A DNA stretch of 33,942 nt from an uncultured Chlamydiae bacterium (GCA_903824495.1 CAIJXB010000019.1:1-33942), one strand, 5' to 3'. Numbered from the stretch's first letter, positions 1-8,244 are shown. Notes: a model not told the origin generated them from the letters alone. Made by a program: numbers and translations.

Positions 1-57
1 CTACTTCGTTCGACTCGCATGCCTCATCCACGCTGTCAGCATTCAATCTGAACCAAG

Positions 58-80
58 ATCAAATTCTCAATGAATTTGAT
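58..80. repeat. Perfect 9-bp inverted repeat (hairpin)
   Basis: The arms ATCAAATTC (58-66) and GAATTTGAT (72-80) are exact reverse complements around a 5-base loop. An AT-rich run follows on the plus strand. The function is unknown. Confidence 0.6.
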
Positions 81-99
81 TATATTATATTTTGACTTC

Positions 100-121
100 G
101 AGTCATGCTTTCGCATGACTC
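100..121 (-). repeat. Perfect 9-bp hairpin with a GAAA tetraloop on the minus strand
   Basis: The arms GAGTCATGC (100-108) and GCATGACTC (113-121) pair perfectly. Read on the minus strand the loop is GAAA, a GNRA tetraloop that makes very stable RNA hairpins. There is no U-tract, so a classic intrinsic terminator is unlikely. It could be part of a structured RNA or of a 3' untranslated region downstream of the gene ending at 319. Confidence 0.6.
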
Positions 122-318
122 ACACAAACTTCTGTTTCGTTCGTCACTTCATTTCTGCTTTCAAAACATCATGTTCGCTAGCTCTTCGACTTAGCTTTTC
201 GTTGAACTATCTTATCGTCGTTCAAGATGGCAAGACTATACAAAATCTTTCCCTTTTACTGCAAACAGTTTCATTTTTTTCTTAAAAAAGATTCATAAGG
301 CACTGATAATGAAGGAGA

Positions 319-1560
319 TTACTTTTTGCTACCATAGCACTCTCTTCTTTTTCCCTTAGGAAAAGACAGAGCGCATATGAGAATTCCTGAAGCTAGATTG
401 CTCATAAAGCCGAAGGGCGTAAGCCCCTTTAATAGAAAAGCGGATAGGACAAGGCCGCATCCAAGAAGTATGTTTACAAATCGCAGGGATCTGGCGATTT
501 CCGAAAAGGAAATCACAGAAAGCGCGATCAAAAGAGGTCCGACTATATAATTGCTGTCGGATGCCGGATGCAGATCTCCGAAAAGGGAAGGGCTAAGCAT
601 AACCCAAACGCCAAGAAGAGCTGTCAAAAAAAGATTCCAAGGGACTGTGAACCCAAATTCTGAGGTGAAATTCCTTTCAATAGGTTTTGAAGGAGAGACT
701 GCGTTTGATAGGTCCCCTTTCCAAAACACAGACCAAAAACAGCCATTTTTCTTTGCTTTTAAAAGAATTTGGACTGTGGCTGCCATCTCAGGAATCGTGA
801 GTAATATCATCGTAAGCATACAGATCGCTATGAATAAACAAATCCCACAAAAAGCGCCGACAAGTAGAGGCTGCAGAACAATCAATAATATACTGATCAT
901 TCCAGCTGGAATGACCATCATGCCAAAAAGGATCGAAACCCAAGGCATCGTTTTCCATCTTTTAGCGCTTCCAATGAGTCCAAGCAAAAACTCCAATGAA
1001 TATCCAAAAGCTCCAAGTCCCGCATCCGAAATAGGAAATCCTTTAGCCAGGCTTGAAGAAATCACTTTAACGGTTCCATCTCCAAAGAAAGGATCTTTGA
1101 TATCATGGATATATCCAAGCTGGTACGAAGCGAGGTATCTTGCCAAAAACCAAGCAATCAAAGCTAAAAAAACGGTAACACTACGAGGGCCCCAGCTTGA
1201 TGGATTGAAAGACCAACCAGGTGGAGTCTCTTCCCCTTTATCTTGACCTGCAAGCTCTTTTGATGAAAGTGCAAGGATCATAAGGATCATACCAACAAAT
1301 GTATCATTAAGGTAAGAAGCGGATTCTGGAGCCCAGAAAAACAGAGGTGCTAACTGAAGCCAGAGCCCAACTAGAGCACTTAATAAAATCACTGCCTTTT
1401 TACGGATTGATTTAAGGGCACAAAATCCAAATATAATGAGAAGAAAACCACAAAGAAGATCGTTTGCCCACATTTTAGAGCAAGCAAATCCAAAACTCAT
1501 TGGAGCAACAAGCAACCAAAGACCGAGTGATGCAATGAGGAGTGATGTTTTCTTTCCCAT
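319..1560 (-). CDS. VKOR-family membrane protein with flanking SPW repeats
   Basis: This is a polytopic inner-membrane protein of 413 residues. SPW-type repeats sit at the N-terminus (GLWLLVAP near residues 13-20 and GLWLQLAPLFFW near 65-76) and near the C-terminus (GVWVMLSPSLFG near 317-328). The middle (about 125-270) resembles the vitamin K epoxide reductase family, including DPFFG.GT, FPISDAGLGA and a CGIC pair at C238/C241, the redox CxxC position of that family. VKOR proteins normally recycle disulfide-forming partners at the membrane. No thioredoxin-like domain and no second cysteine pair are evident, so redox activity is inferred. The ATG at 1560 is preferred because it sits just after the stop of the upstream epimerase (5-base gap), which suggests one operon. 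An upstream in-frame start at 1590 would overlap that gene. Confidence 0.75.
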   Translation of the reverse strand: MGKKTSLLIASLGLWLLVAPMSFGFACSKMWANDLLCGFLLIIFGFCALKSIRKKAVILLSALVGLWLQLAPLFFWAPESASYLNDTFVGMILMILALSSKELAGQDKGEETPPGWSFNPSSWGPRSVTVFLALIAWFLARYLASYQLGYIHDIKDPFFGDGTVKVISSSLAKGFPISDAGLGAFGYSLEFLLGLIGSAKRWKTMPWVSILFGMMVIPAGMISILLIVLQPLLVGAFCGICLFIAICMLTMILLTIPEMAATVQILLKAKKNGCFWSVFWKGDLSNAVSPSKPIERNFTSEFGFTVPWNLFLTALLGVWVMLSPSLFGDLHPASDSNYIVGPLLIALSVISFSEIARSLRFVNILLGCGLVLSAFLLKGLTPFGFMSNLASGILICALSFPKGKRRECYGSKK

Positions 1561-1565
1561 ATTGA

Positions 1566-2639
1566 TTATGACTTTTGTTTTGCAACCCAAGCCGAAGGCT
1601 TGAGCTTGTTTTCATCATACCAAGCGAGTGGCTCAGCTTTTAACTCCTGGATCCAAAGAGGGAGCATTTTTCTAAGCTCTCTTTTTGGATTCCATCCAAG
1701 CATCTTTTTTGCCTTAGAGCAATCAAGTTCGTAATGATCATCAGCAAGCTCGATCATCCAAGGTTTGATGAATGTCTTTTGTACAAAAGGAACATACTGT
1801 TTTAAAACGGCTCCCACTTTGGCAAGAGGTTTTGGTAAAGACCAAGTCTTCCACTCTTTGCCATAAATGAGTCTAGAAAACTCTTTTTGAAGAGTGTCGT
1901 AGCTAAGAGTTGTTTCTTCTCCCAAGACAAGCGTTAGCTCTTTTGGCAAAGTCTTTCTTTTCTCAACAGAGAGCTGCAGAGCATCGATCAAGTCATCCAT
2001 ATGCATGAAGGAAGCGCCGTGAGACAGGTCTCCTGCAAACACATGCCCTTCTAACTGATTTTCATAAATTCTCTGGATTTGATTCGAAAGTGGAATGGAG
2101 TGGCAGCGGTCATCATAGACCCCCGCGATACGCAGAATAAGGGCAGACATGTTGCCGTGCCCTTTCATGATTGCTTCTTCTGTCAAAACCTTGGATTTCG
2201 GATATTGCCAGCTTGGAACAACGGGAGATTCTTCTGTGATCTTTTGTCCCACTTGACAAGGCGCATGTACAAGCATGGTACTAGAAAAGATGAACTGGTC
2301 GCACTGAAATGACTCTAAAGCCTTAAGGAGTCTCTTCGTTCCATCAACAGTGATTCTTTGGTAATGTCCCCATCCACCGCCCGTAAAATTATAATAAGCA
2401 GCTAAGTGAACAACAGAAGCTAGTTTGTTGCCATACTTCTTGAGGACATACTCCATCCCTTCTTTGACACTTTCATCAGAGCCCATATCGACACTAACAA
2501 GTTCCATTCCAGGAAATTTACCAACTAAGGAGACATCAAAGCCAACGACTTGGTATTGACTTGCAAATCTCTCAGCAGCTCTGAACCCTATGCGACCACT
2601 GCATCCAGTGATTAAAATAACTTCCTTTTCGCCAGCCAT
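1566..2639 (-). CDS. NAD(P)-dependent epimerase/dehydratase (extended SDR)
   Basis: This is a cytosolic Rossmann-fold enzyme of the extended short-chain dehydrogenase family. It shows the nucleotide-binding GCSGRIG (residues 12-18 from the chosen start), the HLAAYYN segment and the catalytic Y146xxxK150 in QYPKSK. Such proteins epimerise, dehydrate or reduce nucleotide sugars and related substrates. The substrate cannot be read from sequence. The ATG at 2639 is chosen because AGAGGA lies 8 bases upstream; a TTG at 2663 would add eight residues without a better ribosome-binding site. It is followed after 5 bases by the VKOR/SPW gene. That pairing suggests a shared membrane or envelope role, but this is only inferred. 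Confidence 0.85.
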   Translation of the reverse strand: MAGEKEVILITGCSGRIGFRAAERFASQYQVVGFDVSLVGKFPGMELVSVDMGSDESVKEGMEYVLKKYGNKLASVVHLAAYYNFTGGGWGHYQRITVDGTKRLLKALESFQCDQFIFSSTMLVHAPCQVGQKITEESPVVPSWQYPKSKVLTEEAIMKGHGNMSALILRIAGVYDDRCHSIPLSNQIQRIYENQLEGHVFAGDLSHGASFMHMDDLIDALQLSVEKRKTLPKELTLVLGEETTLSYDTLQKEFSRLIYGKEWKTWSLPKPLAKVGAVLKQYVPFVQKTFIKPWMIELADDHYELDCSKAKKMLGWNPKRELRKMLPLWIQELKAEPLAWYDENKLKPSAWVAKQKS

Positions 2640-2715
2640 AATGGATATCCTCTTGAACATCAATCAAAGCCTGAACCTGGCATATTTAAATTAATTAATC
2701 AACCGAAAAAAATGC

Positions 2716-4665
2716 TCATTCATCGAGAGGACGCGTATCATCACCAAACCCTAAATCACTCCGCTGTGGAACTACTGCTTCTAGTTTAGATTTAATTGTG
2801 GCCTCTAGAACCTTTGAACCCTCATCCGGAGACTTAAATGAGAGGGTAAAGGTGAGCTCCCCATATGTATCGCCATGCATATCATTAACTGCAAAACGAC
2901 CTTCAGCAATATAATAGTCTGCTTTTTCCTCATCAAGATTCCCCTTCGGAACAACTCCTTCATCTCCAATTCGCACAAAAGTTAGGCTATATTGATTTTC
3001 AAAAATCTCTAAAAGCTTATCTAAAAGCTCTGACTGCGGCTTACTAAAATCGTACTCAATGTCTATAGAAAACCCTCGTTCCGCATCCTGTCCTTCAATA
3101 GATCTATGAATCTCCGCTCCCACTTGAGGATAATAGATTTTTGGTCTGTAATACGACATTGATTCTTCAACAGGAAACTCAAGCGCTGTATATGCTCCAA
3201 GGATTTGCTCGCGCTTCCCTTGAGAATAAGCTGCCTCTACAAATCTAGCAAAAGCATCCAAAGGCTCGGCTCTTGCCTCTTCAACAGCTGAAGATTTCCC
3301 TACAAAAGCAGGGCATGCAGTCGTTAGACGCAAATCCATTAAATGATCCTTAAGCGTGTCTGTTAGAAAATGAGACCAAATAAGATCACATCCGGTGGCA
3401 GCTGCCCCTCGATCACTTGAATGTTTACAGGTATTGCCGTAATACCCCACATCTAATTCTTTGATCAAAACGCTTCTAAGAAGGGTTTGTACGAGCATCA
3501 TGAAGACTTGTTTTTGTTCTTTCTCAGGAGGTAGGATGTTCATCTCTACATCATCTTCGATAGAAACGCGATACACATTCGAAATTTGGTTGAAAGCAAA
3601 GTCTATAATTTTTTCATAGTGTGCATTTACAGCATTTGAAATCTTGGTAGATCCAAAGATAAATTCATTGGACTGATCTCTAGAAAAATTTATAGCTCTA
3701 TATATTTCAGTTTTTACACGATCTTTGTAGTCTGCCAATGTGGTAACATTATCAACCTTGATCAAAGGACCATCGAAGGGCATTCTGACGAAATAAAAAA
3801 CATCCGGATATGCCTCTCCAAGCTTATAAAGAAGCTCAATACGAGGTCCCGAAGATAGAGAAAGCTGACCTGGCAATTGGAGTAAGCAGTCATAAAGAAC
3901 CCCAGTTTTTTGATCCTTAAGATACTCTAAAAATGCTTTATATTCTGGAGCAATTGTAATAGTTCCCCATTCAGCTGTAGGAAGAGGATGGCGAAGAACG
4001 TTCACTTCGTTACCTGCAATCTTTCTTGTTCCGATTAAAAAAGGGAAGTTCCCATCTTTGAGCGGATCAAAGAACCTTATTCCTCCAACCGCTTTGTTCC
4101 AAATCCACGGGACCAACCCTTGGCCGACCTGCGGGGTGATTTTTTTAATAGCTTCTCTATCTGCTTTAAATAATGCAGATAGGGGCTTTCCAAATCCATC
4201 CGGAAGATACGGACGTAAAACTCGATCAGCAAAGGAAAGTCCGAGACCTCTGAAGATACGAACCGCCGTGTCCTTTTTTGCAGAATCTAATGTAATCCCT
4301 CTATATCTTAAAAGATTCTCTAAATAAGAGCCTTTTGCATCAGGGCCGAAAATCTCTTGCACTTGCGTTCGATCTAGCAAACGAAAACACTCAGATGGGT
4401 TCATAGAACTTCTAATATTAGAAATGTACTGTCCTGCAACTTCCGAAACCGTTGTTGTAAGTTGGCTCGCACCGACTCCCACTTGCCGAATGTTGCGCTC
4501 TACAAGCTCATTATTTCTAACTTCTCCAAAGCCTTGCCATAGGATGCTGCCTAATGTGTTTACATACCACATTACTCCTGTGGATCTTCTTTCATTTGGC
4601 TGAACATAGACTTGTAAATCTGTTACATGAGAGTTATCGTTTGGGCCTGCTACTGGAACATTCAT
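2716..4665 (-). CDS. Large protein of unknown family with CKxxxDR phosphatase-like loop (candidate effector)
   Basis: I do not recognise the family of this 649-residue protein. It has no signal peptide and no clear membrane segment. A short hydrophobic segment (about residues 390-410) is followed by C413-K-H-S-S-D-R419-G, which fits the CX5R phosphatase P-loop and more exactly the CKxxxDR form seen in phosphoinositide phosphatases such as SopB/IpgD and SidF. The residue after Arg is Gly rather than the usual Thr or Ser, so activity is uncertain. The last 130 residues are acidic and mixed alpha/beta. The gene stands alone, divergent from the thioesterase gene, with a 22-bp palindrome in the shared upstream gap. 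A type III secreted host-lipid phosphatase is a reasonable hypothesis, not a demonstrated one. Confidence 0.6.
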   Translation of the reverse strand: MNVPVAGPNDNSHVTDLQVYVQPNERRSTGVMWYVNTLGSILWQGFGEVRNNELVERNIRQVGVGASQLTTTVSEVAGQYISNIRSSMNPSECFRLLDRTQVQEIFGPDAKGSYLENLLRYRGITLDSAKKDTAVRIFRGLGLSFADRVLRPYLPDGFGKPLSALFKADREAIKKITPQVGQGLVPWIWNKAVGGIRFFDPLKDGNFPFLIGTRKIAGNEVNVLRHPLPTAEWGTITIAPEYKAFLEYLKDQKTGVLYDCLLQLPGQLSLSSGPRIELLYKLGEAYPDVFYFVRMPFDGPLIKVDNVTTLADYKDRVKTEIYRAINFSRDQSNEFIFGSTKISNAVNAHYEKIIDFAFNQISNVYRVSIEDDVEMNILPPEKEQKQVFMMLVQTLLRSVLIKELDVGYYGNTCKHSSDRGAAATGCDLIWSHFLTDTLKDHLMDLRLTTACPAFVGKSSAVEEARAEPLDAFARFVEAAYSQGKREQILGAYTALEFPVEESMSYYRPKIYYPQVGAEIHRSIEGQDAERGFSIDIEYDFSKPQSELLDKLLEIFENQYSLTFVRIGDEGVVPKGNLDEEKADYYIAEGRFAVNDMHGDTYGELTFTLSFKSPDEGSKVLEATIKSKLEAVVPQRSDLGFGDDTRPLDE

Positions 4666-4716
4666 AAGTCACCTAAAATTAAAATTCGATGGTGCGCCAA
4701 TATAGAAAAAGGCGTC

Positions 4717-4738
4717 AAAAAAATACATGTATTTTTTT
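4717..4738. promoter_or_regulatory. 22-bp perfect palindrome between divergent genes
   Basis: Seven A, then TACATGTA, then seven T form a perfect 22-bp palindrome in the 121-base gap between the divergent genes starting at 4665 and 4787. Its position suits a shared operator for a dimeric regulator. Alternatively, as RNA it is an A-tract/U-tract hairpin able to block read-through in both directions. Confidence 0.45.
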
Positions 4739-4786
4739 ATATTTTTCTGATAAAATCGCGTTTTCTCATGTAAAAAAGGCTTAACA

Positions 4787-5194
4787 ATGTCTAAATTAAA
4801 TCTTCAAGATGACCACAAATGTTTTGCTTGTGGAATGGAAAACCCGGATGGACTTCGCTTAACCTGGGTAGTAGAAGGACAAACGATGTCGACTTTCTTT
4901 ACAGCCGAAGCCAAATATCAAGGCTGGAAAGGAATTGTACATGGTGGCATTTTAGCAACACTGCTTGATGAATCGATGGCAAGACTCGCTTCTGTCGTCT
5001 GTGGAGACGCTTTGACTGCTGAAATGACCGTGCGTTACGTAGCGCCTGCTCATATTGGAGAGCTTTTGTATGTAAAGGGAGAGATCCTCAAAGAATCAAG
5101 ACGCCTTGTTGAAATGAAAGCCACCATTCATAGAAAAGATGCATCAGGCGCTATTGTTGCTCACGCAACCGGAAAAGCCGTAAAAGCTCTTTAG
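4787..5194 (+). CDS. PaaI-type hotdog-fold thioesterase
   Basis: This 135-residue protein is about the size of a single hotdog domain. The N-terminal CFACG.ENP.GL (C12, C15) and HGGILATLLDE (52-62, with D61 in the usual acidic catalytic position) are typical of the PaaI/YbgC-like acyl-CoA thioesterases. These are cytosolic tetramers that hydrolyse acyl-CoA. The acyl substrate cannot be predicted. The gene is divergent from the 649-residue gene and ends tail to tail with the DUF502 gene, sharing four bases, with a terminator-like hairpin spanning both stop codons. Confidence 0.85.
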   Translation: MSKLNLQDDHKCFACGMENPDGLRLTWVVEGQTMSTFFTAEAKYQGWKGIVHGGILATLLDESMARLASVVCGDALTAEMTVRYVAPAHIGELLYVKGEILKESRRLVEMKATIHRKDASGAIVAHATGKAVKAL

Positions 5195-5211
5195 AGCTTT
5201 TGGGCTTTTTT
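5173..5211. terminator. Nested bidirectional terminator across overlapping stop codons
   Basis: An inner stem AAAAGCTCT/AGAGCTTTT (5182-5190 with 5193-5201) lies within an outer stem AAAAGCC/GGCTTTT (5173-5179 with 5203-5209), followed by a T-run to 5211. The structure is flanked by A and T tracts on both strands. It covers the stop codons of the thioesterase and DUF502 genes, so it probably ends both transcripts while also being coding. Confidence 0.65.
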
Positions 5212-5781
5212 AGGATGTGTTAACACGCCAGCAGTAACTGCAAAGCGCATCCCTTCTTCGACTGTCATATCGAGCTTTGTAACGCGAGATCTTGGAAGGA
5301 AGACCGTATATCCACCGATTTGATAGCTCATGGGAAGATAAACAGCCAAATCCCCTTCACTTCCAATGCCGGGAGGAAGATCCTTGAAAGAATCCCTTGT
5401 GACAAGTCCGATGAGGCGCATTCCTGCAATTTCAACAAGAACGACTTGTTCCTCTCTTTGCTTTTCTTTCGAGCCAAAGTAGCTCATCATTTCGCCAATA
5501 GAGTTATAAAGAGTCTTTACAAGTGGGATCTTTGTGAGTAAACGCTCCATCAGACTTGAAAATTTTTGAATGATCCAGTTATTGATAACGGTCCCAACTA
5601 GAAAGATCAAAACAAGAGCCACTAGAATGCCAAGACCGCTGAAGTAGTAGTTTCCAATCAAAGCTTTTAAGGGAACGCTAAAAATCCCCTCTAACGTATT
5701 AAAAAACCAAAGAAATAAAGCTAAGGTCAAGGCAAGTGGAGCAATGGCGATCAGACCGCGTTTAAAAATTTTACCCATCAT
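5191..5781 (-). CDS. DUF502 family inner-membrane protein
   Basis: This 196-residue protein matches the DUF502 family (COG2928). It has two N-terminal membrane segments (about 9-27 and 46-67), then LLTKIPLVKTLYNSIGEMMSYF, and a soluble C-terminal part containing VYLPMSYQIGG. The family is widespread in Gram-negative bacteria and has no settled biochemical function. The start overlaps the end of trmO by ATGA, so its translation is probably coupled to it. It is the last gene of the four-gene minus-strand operon that begins at 8244. Confidence 0.85.
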   Translation of the reverse strand: MMGKIFKRGLIAIAPLALTLALFLWFFNTLEGIFSVPLKALIGNYYFSGLGILVALVLIFLVGTVINNWIIQKFSSLMERLLTKIPLVKTLYNSIGEMMSYFGSKEKQREEQVVLVEIAGMRLIGLVTRDSFKDLPPGIGSEGDLAVYLPMSYQIGGYTVFLPRSRVTKLDMTVEEGMRFAVTAGVLTHPKKAQKL

Positions 5782-6593
5782 AGCAGCTTTTCTCCTTTCT
5801 TCTTTTTAAAAGCAGTATACACAGCAAATGCTGAGCTTGCAAAGGTTTCAGGAAATTTTGTCACAAACGCCTTATGAAAAGGATGTTTTTCTAATTCTTG
5901 AGCCTCATACCCACTTAAAAGTGCCAAGATCTCAATATGAGAATCCTTTTTTTCAAAAAGGATTCTCCACTCTTTATAAGACTCTAGATAGATGTTTTCT
6001 CCCAAATACTTGATCCGATTAGAGGCCGATGGAGACGAAAAGTGCTTAAGCCTCGTCTCTACTTTGCCTTTGAGATCCACTCCTTCTTCACTCAAATAAG
6101 CAAGTTGCTTAAGCGACAGCTCATGCCAAAAGATCTTATTGGACGCAATCGGAGCAGCGTCTTCCATCCAACCGAGCTTTGCATTGGGAAAACTATCCGC
6201 ATAAGGAAGGTAGGGTTTGATGTCCAAGATAGGAGTTTGATCTAGAAGATCGTGATCTTTGATAAAGACATCAAGGCCTCTTACCTCTATCAAAGTGACG
6301 CAAGAAAGTCCTATTGGATTCGGACGGTGCGGCGATCTTGTAGCAAAGACCCCTTTTTTATGGACATCACGAGGAGGCTGCACTTTTGGTTTCCAGTGCT
6401 TTACCTCATGCATCCAAAAAAGGACCCAGATCTTCTCCATCCCTTTTAAATCCTCAAGTGCCTGCTCAAATCCATTTTCAGGCAGGAAACGGATCACCCC
6501 AAGATGATCCGTAGCAAGGCTTCCCTGACGAGGAACATCTGCTTTTTCATACGAAGTGGTGTGCATGTATGCAACAGGATCCAAAGAAATCAT
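5778..6593 (-). CDS. trmO: tRNA (t6A37-N6)-methyltransferase TrmO
   Basis: TrmO (TsaA/YaeB) uses S-adenosylmethionine to methylate N6-threonylcarbamoyladenosine at position 37 of ANN-decoding tRNAs. The signature FATRSPHRPNPIGLS lies at residues 83-97 and LLDQTPILDIKPYLP at 116-130, both hallmarks of the beta-barrel UPF0066 domain. At 271 residues it is somewhat longer than the E. coli enzyme (about 235), the extra length being a C-terminal extension. Both ends overlap neighbours by ATGA (LicD-like upstream, DUF502 downstream). The Sua5 gene near 33 kb supplies the t6A precursor step. Confidence 0.92.
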   Translation of the reverse strand: MISLDPVAYMHTTSYEKADVPRQGSLATDHLGVIRFLPENGFEQALEDLKGMEKIWVLFWMHEVKHWKPKVQPPRDVHKKGVFATRSPHRPNPIGLSCVTLIEVRGLDVFIKDHDLLDQTPILDIKPYLPYADSFPNAKLGWMEDAAPIASNKIFWHELSLKQLAYLSEEGVDLKGKVETRLKHFSSPSASNRIKYLGENIYLESYKEWRILFEKKDSHIEILALLSGYEAQELEKHPFHKAFVTKFPETFASSAFAVYTAFKKKKGEKLL

Positions 6594-7702
6594 CGTGATG
6601 ATTTCTTCCAGTAAGGGTGATCTGGCACTTTTTCATACTGTCCCGTTTCTGAGCTATACACTCTAGCTGGACTGATATCTCCGGAATATCTCTGCTCCAA
6701 GTAGGTTTTAGTCTGGTTCGGAACGTAGGCAATAACTCCATCAAATGATATTTTTTTCAAAGGGAAGACAACATCAAAAGAAGAAGGCACTGTATAAGAT
6801 CTTTCTCTTATCTTCCAAGACTCTGGTAAAAAGATCGAATCTTCGTTGCTTACAATCGAATGAACGATTTTATTTTCTGGATCGATGACAAAATGATAGA
6901 TGTCGATCAAAGAGCCGCCTTCTTTGACATACACCTTCAAATAGCTTTCAGTTTTATCTCGGCTTGACCAGTCTTGCACCATGTATTTATTAGGATCGAG
7001 CTTTTGTAGAATTTGACGAACGTTATTAAAATCAGGCTTTAAAATAGCGAGGTCCAAATCCCAATCCCATGGAATATTGCCGCCGTAACGAAACGCTCCA
7101 AGACAAGTGCCGCAATCAAGCCAATAGACGATGTTGTGCTCGTTTAAAAGAGAAACAATCTCTTTTAGCGCCTCTTTTTCAGCTTTTAGTTTTAACTCAT
7201 CGCCAGGTCTTCTTTGGTATCCTTGAGACTCAATTTGCTCTGCCTGATCAAAGTCTACAAGCTCAATGCCTATTTTACGGTAGTTTTCATTTTGAGAAAG
7301 GATCGGGGCCGTCATAAGGCAGGTCGAAATTTTTTGCGCTCTTTGGCGTGTCTCTTCAAACACATAAGAAACTCCTTTTAAAGTACCTCCAATGATTAAA
7401 GATGACGGTAGTGCGCAGTACGCTCCAAACGTCTTTATCCAAATGAGTGGATCTTCATAAGAAAATCTCTGCTCTAGTCTGTAGCTGATGAGCTCCCCTG
7501 TTTCAGAAAAAACAGGCTCTGCTTGACTTCCGGCCAGTAGATATTGAACGGGCGCTAAGTAGAAATTTGCAACCTTTTCAATCCCTTCTGCATCACTAGC
7601 TGCTATATTTAAAAAAGTACTGCTGCAAAGAGCGTGATAGACAGCAACAGTTGGAAGGCCCGCGCTCATGATCCAAGTTGAAAATTGATTCCATATATTC
7701 AT
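6590..7702 (-). CDS. LicD/fukutin-family nucleotidyltransferase-fold protein
   Basis: The C-terminal half matches the LicD family, which transfers phosphocholine or other phosphodiester-linked groups to surface glycans. The core is LDCGTCLGAFRYGGN at 195-209 followed by PWDWDLDLA, with D213, D215 and D217 as probable metal-binding aspartates. Residues 1-180 are an extension with hydrophobic stretches (around 10-30 and 90-112) that may anchor it to the membrane. A GAGG motif lies upstream of the ATG, and both ends overlap neighbours by ATGA. The acceptor is unknown; modification of LPS or another surface glycan is the likely role. A eukaryote-like, host-directed transferase is an alternative. 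Confidence 0.8.
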   Translation of the reverse strand: MNIWNQFSTWIMSAGLPTVAVYHALCSSTFLNIAASDAEGIEKVANFYLAPVQYLLAGSQAEPVFSETGELISYRLEQRFSYEDPLIWIKTFGAYCALPSSLIIGGTLKGVSYVFEETRQRAQKISTCLMTAPILSQNENYRKIGIELVDFDQAEQIESQGYQRRPGDELKLKAEKEALKEIVSLLNEHNIVYWLDCGTCLGAFRYGGNIPWDWDLDLAILKPDFNNVRQILQKLDPNKYMVQDWSSRDKTESYLKVYVKEGGSLIDIYHFVIDPENKIVHSIVSNEDSIFLPESWKIRERSYTVPSSFDVVFPLKKISFDGVIAYVPNQTKTYLEQRYSGDISPARVYSSETGQYEKVPDHPYWKKSSR

Positions 7703-8244
7703 AAAGAGGCCTCATGACTTTTTTTTCTAATGAACCAGTAAAACCCGAAAACAAACATCAAAGCAAGTGGAATGAAGAGCAAATAGGTATACAGGCTAAT
7801 GTAAGAAAGCACCAAAGCAAAACAACCCAAAAGTCCACCGATGAATAAGAAAGTCTTTTCAATATAGACCCCTGCCAAAAAGGTCGCTAGCGCAAGTAGA
7901 ACCAGAGCTTGCAAACTAGCTGCAAAGGGGCTCAAAAGACCTAAGTAGACCATGTTAGAGAGTAAGCCTATTGCAAGGACAAGTCCAAGCCAGTGGAAGA
8001 TCTCATGCCAAACTGTAACGAGTGATGTTTGCCACTTGTAATGTTTTAAATAAGCGCTAAGACCTAAGCTAAGAGCCGCAAACAGAACAGACAAAAGTCT
8101 CCAATAGTCCCAAGATCTCTCTTTTTGTATGACGGTGAGCCCCACCCCAATGAATGCGAGCAGAAACATGAGTCCGCCAACAATGAGTCTCCATCTCCAT
8201 GGATGATGCAATGGTATCCAAGGTTTTTTATCTGATGTGTCCAT
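7699..8244 (-). CDS. Polytopic membrane protein of unknown function
   Basis: This 181-residue protein is strongly hydrophobic, with about six predicted membrane segments and a basic C-terminal tail (FIRKKSHE). A WHEIFHW stretch near the middle puts two histidines at a membrane boundary. I do not recognise a family. It is the first gene of the operon that continues with the LicD-like transferase, to which it is joined by ATGA. A role beside that enzyme in the envelope is possible but unproven. Confidence 0.65.
   Translation of the reverse strand: MDTSDKKPWIPLHHPWRWRLIVGGLMFLLAFIGVGLTVIQKERSWDYWRLLSVLFAALSLGLSAYLKHYKWQTSLVTVWHEIFHWLGLVLAIGLLSNMVYLGLLSPFAASLQALVLLALATFLAGVYIEKTFLFIGGLLGCFALVLSYISLYTYLLFIPLALMFVFGFYWFIRKKSHEASL

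Larger units (their letters stand above)
1..318. other. Non-coding stretch with TTCG-rich sequence and hairpins
   Basis: I see no convincing gene in this left edge. An open frame of about 70 codons at 70-285 has no ribosome-binding site and a low-complexity Ser/Phe/Leu-rich product. The tetramer TTCG occurs nine times in the first 201 bases (starting at 5, 9, 97, 110, 136, 140, 174, 185 and 198). Two perfect hairpins lie at 58-80 and 100-121. The piece may be decayed sequence, an intergenic repeat, or the 3' region of the minus-strand gene that ends at 319. Which of these applies cannot be decided here. Confidence 0.5.

Noticed and set aside
70..285. Open frame of about 71 codons on the plus strand
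   Set aside because: No Shine-Dalgarno, Ser/Phe/Leu-rich low-complexity product, and it runs through both hairpin regions.
551..1246. 231-codon plus-strand open frame
   Set aside because: It is antisense to the VKOR/SPW gene, whose minus-strand product has clear domain motifs; the plus-strand product has none.
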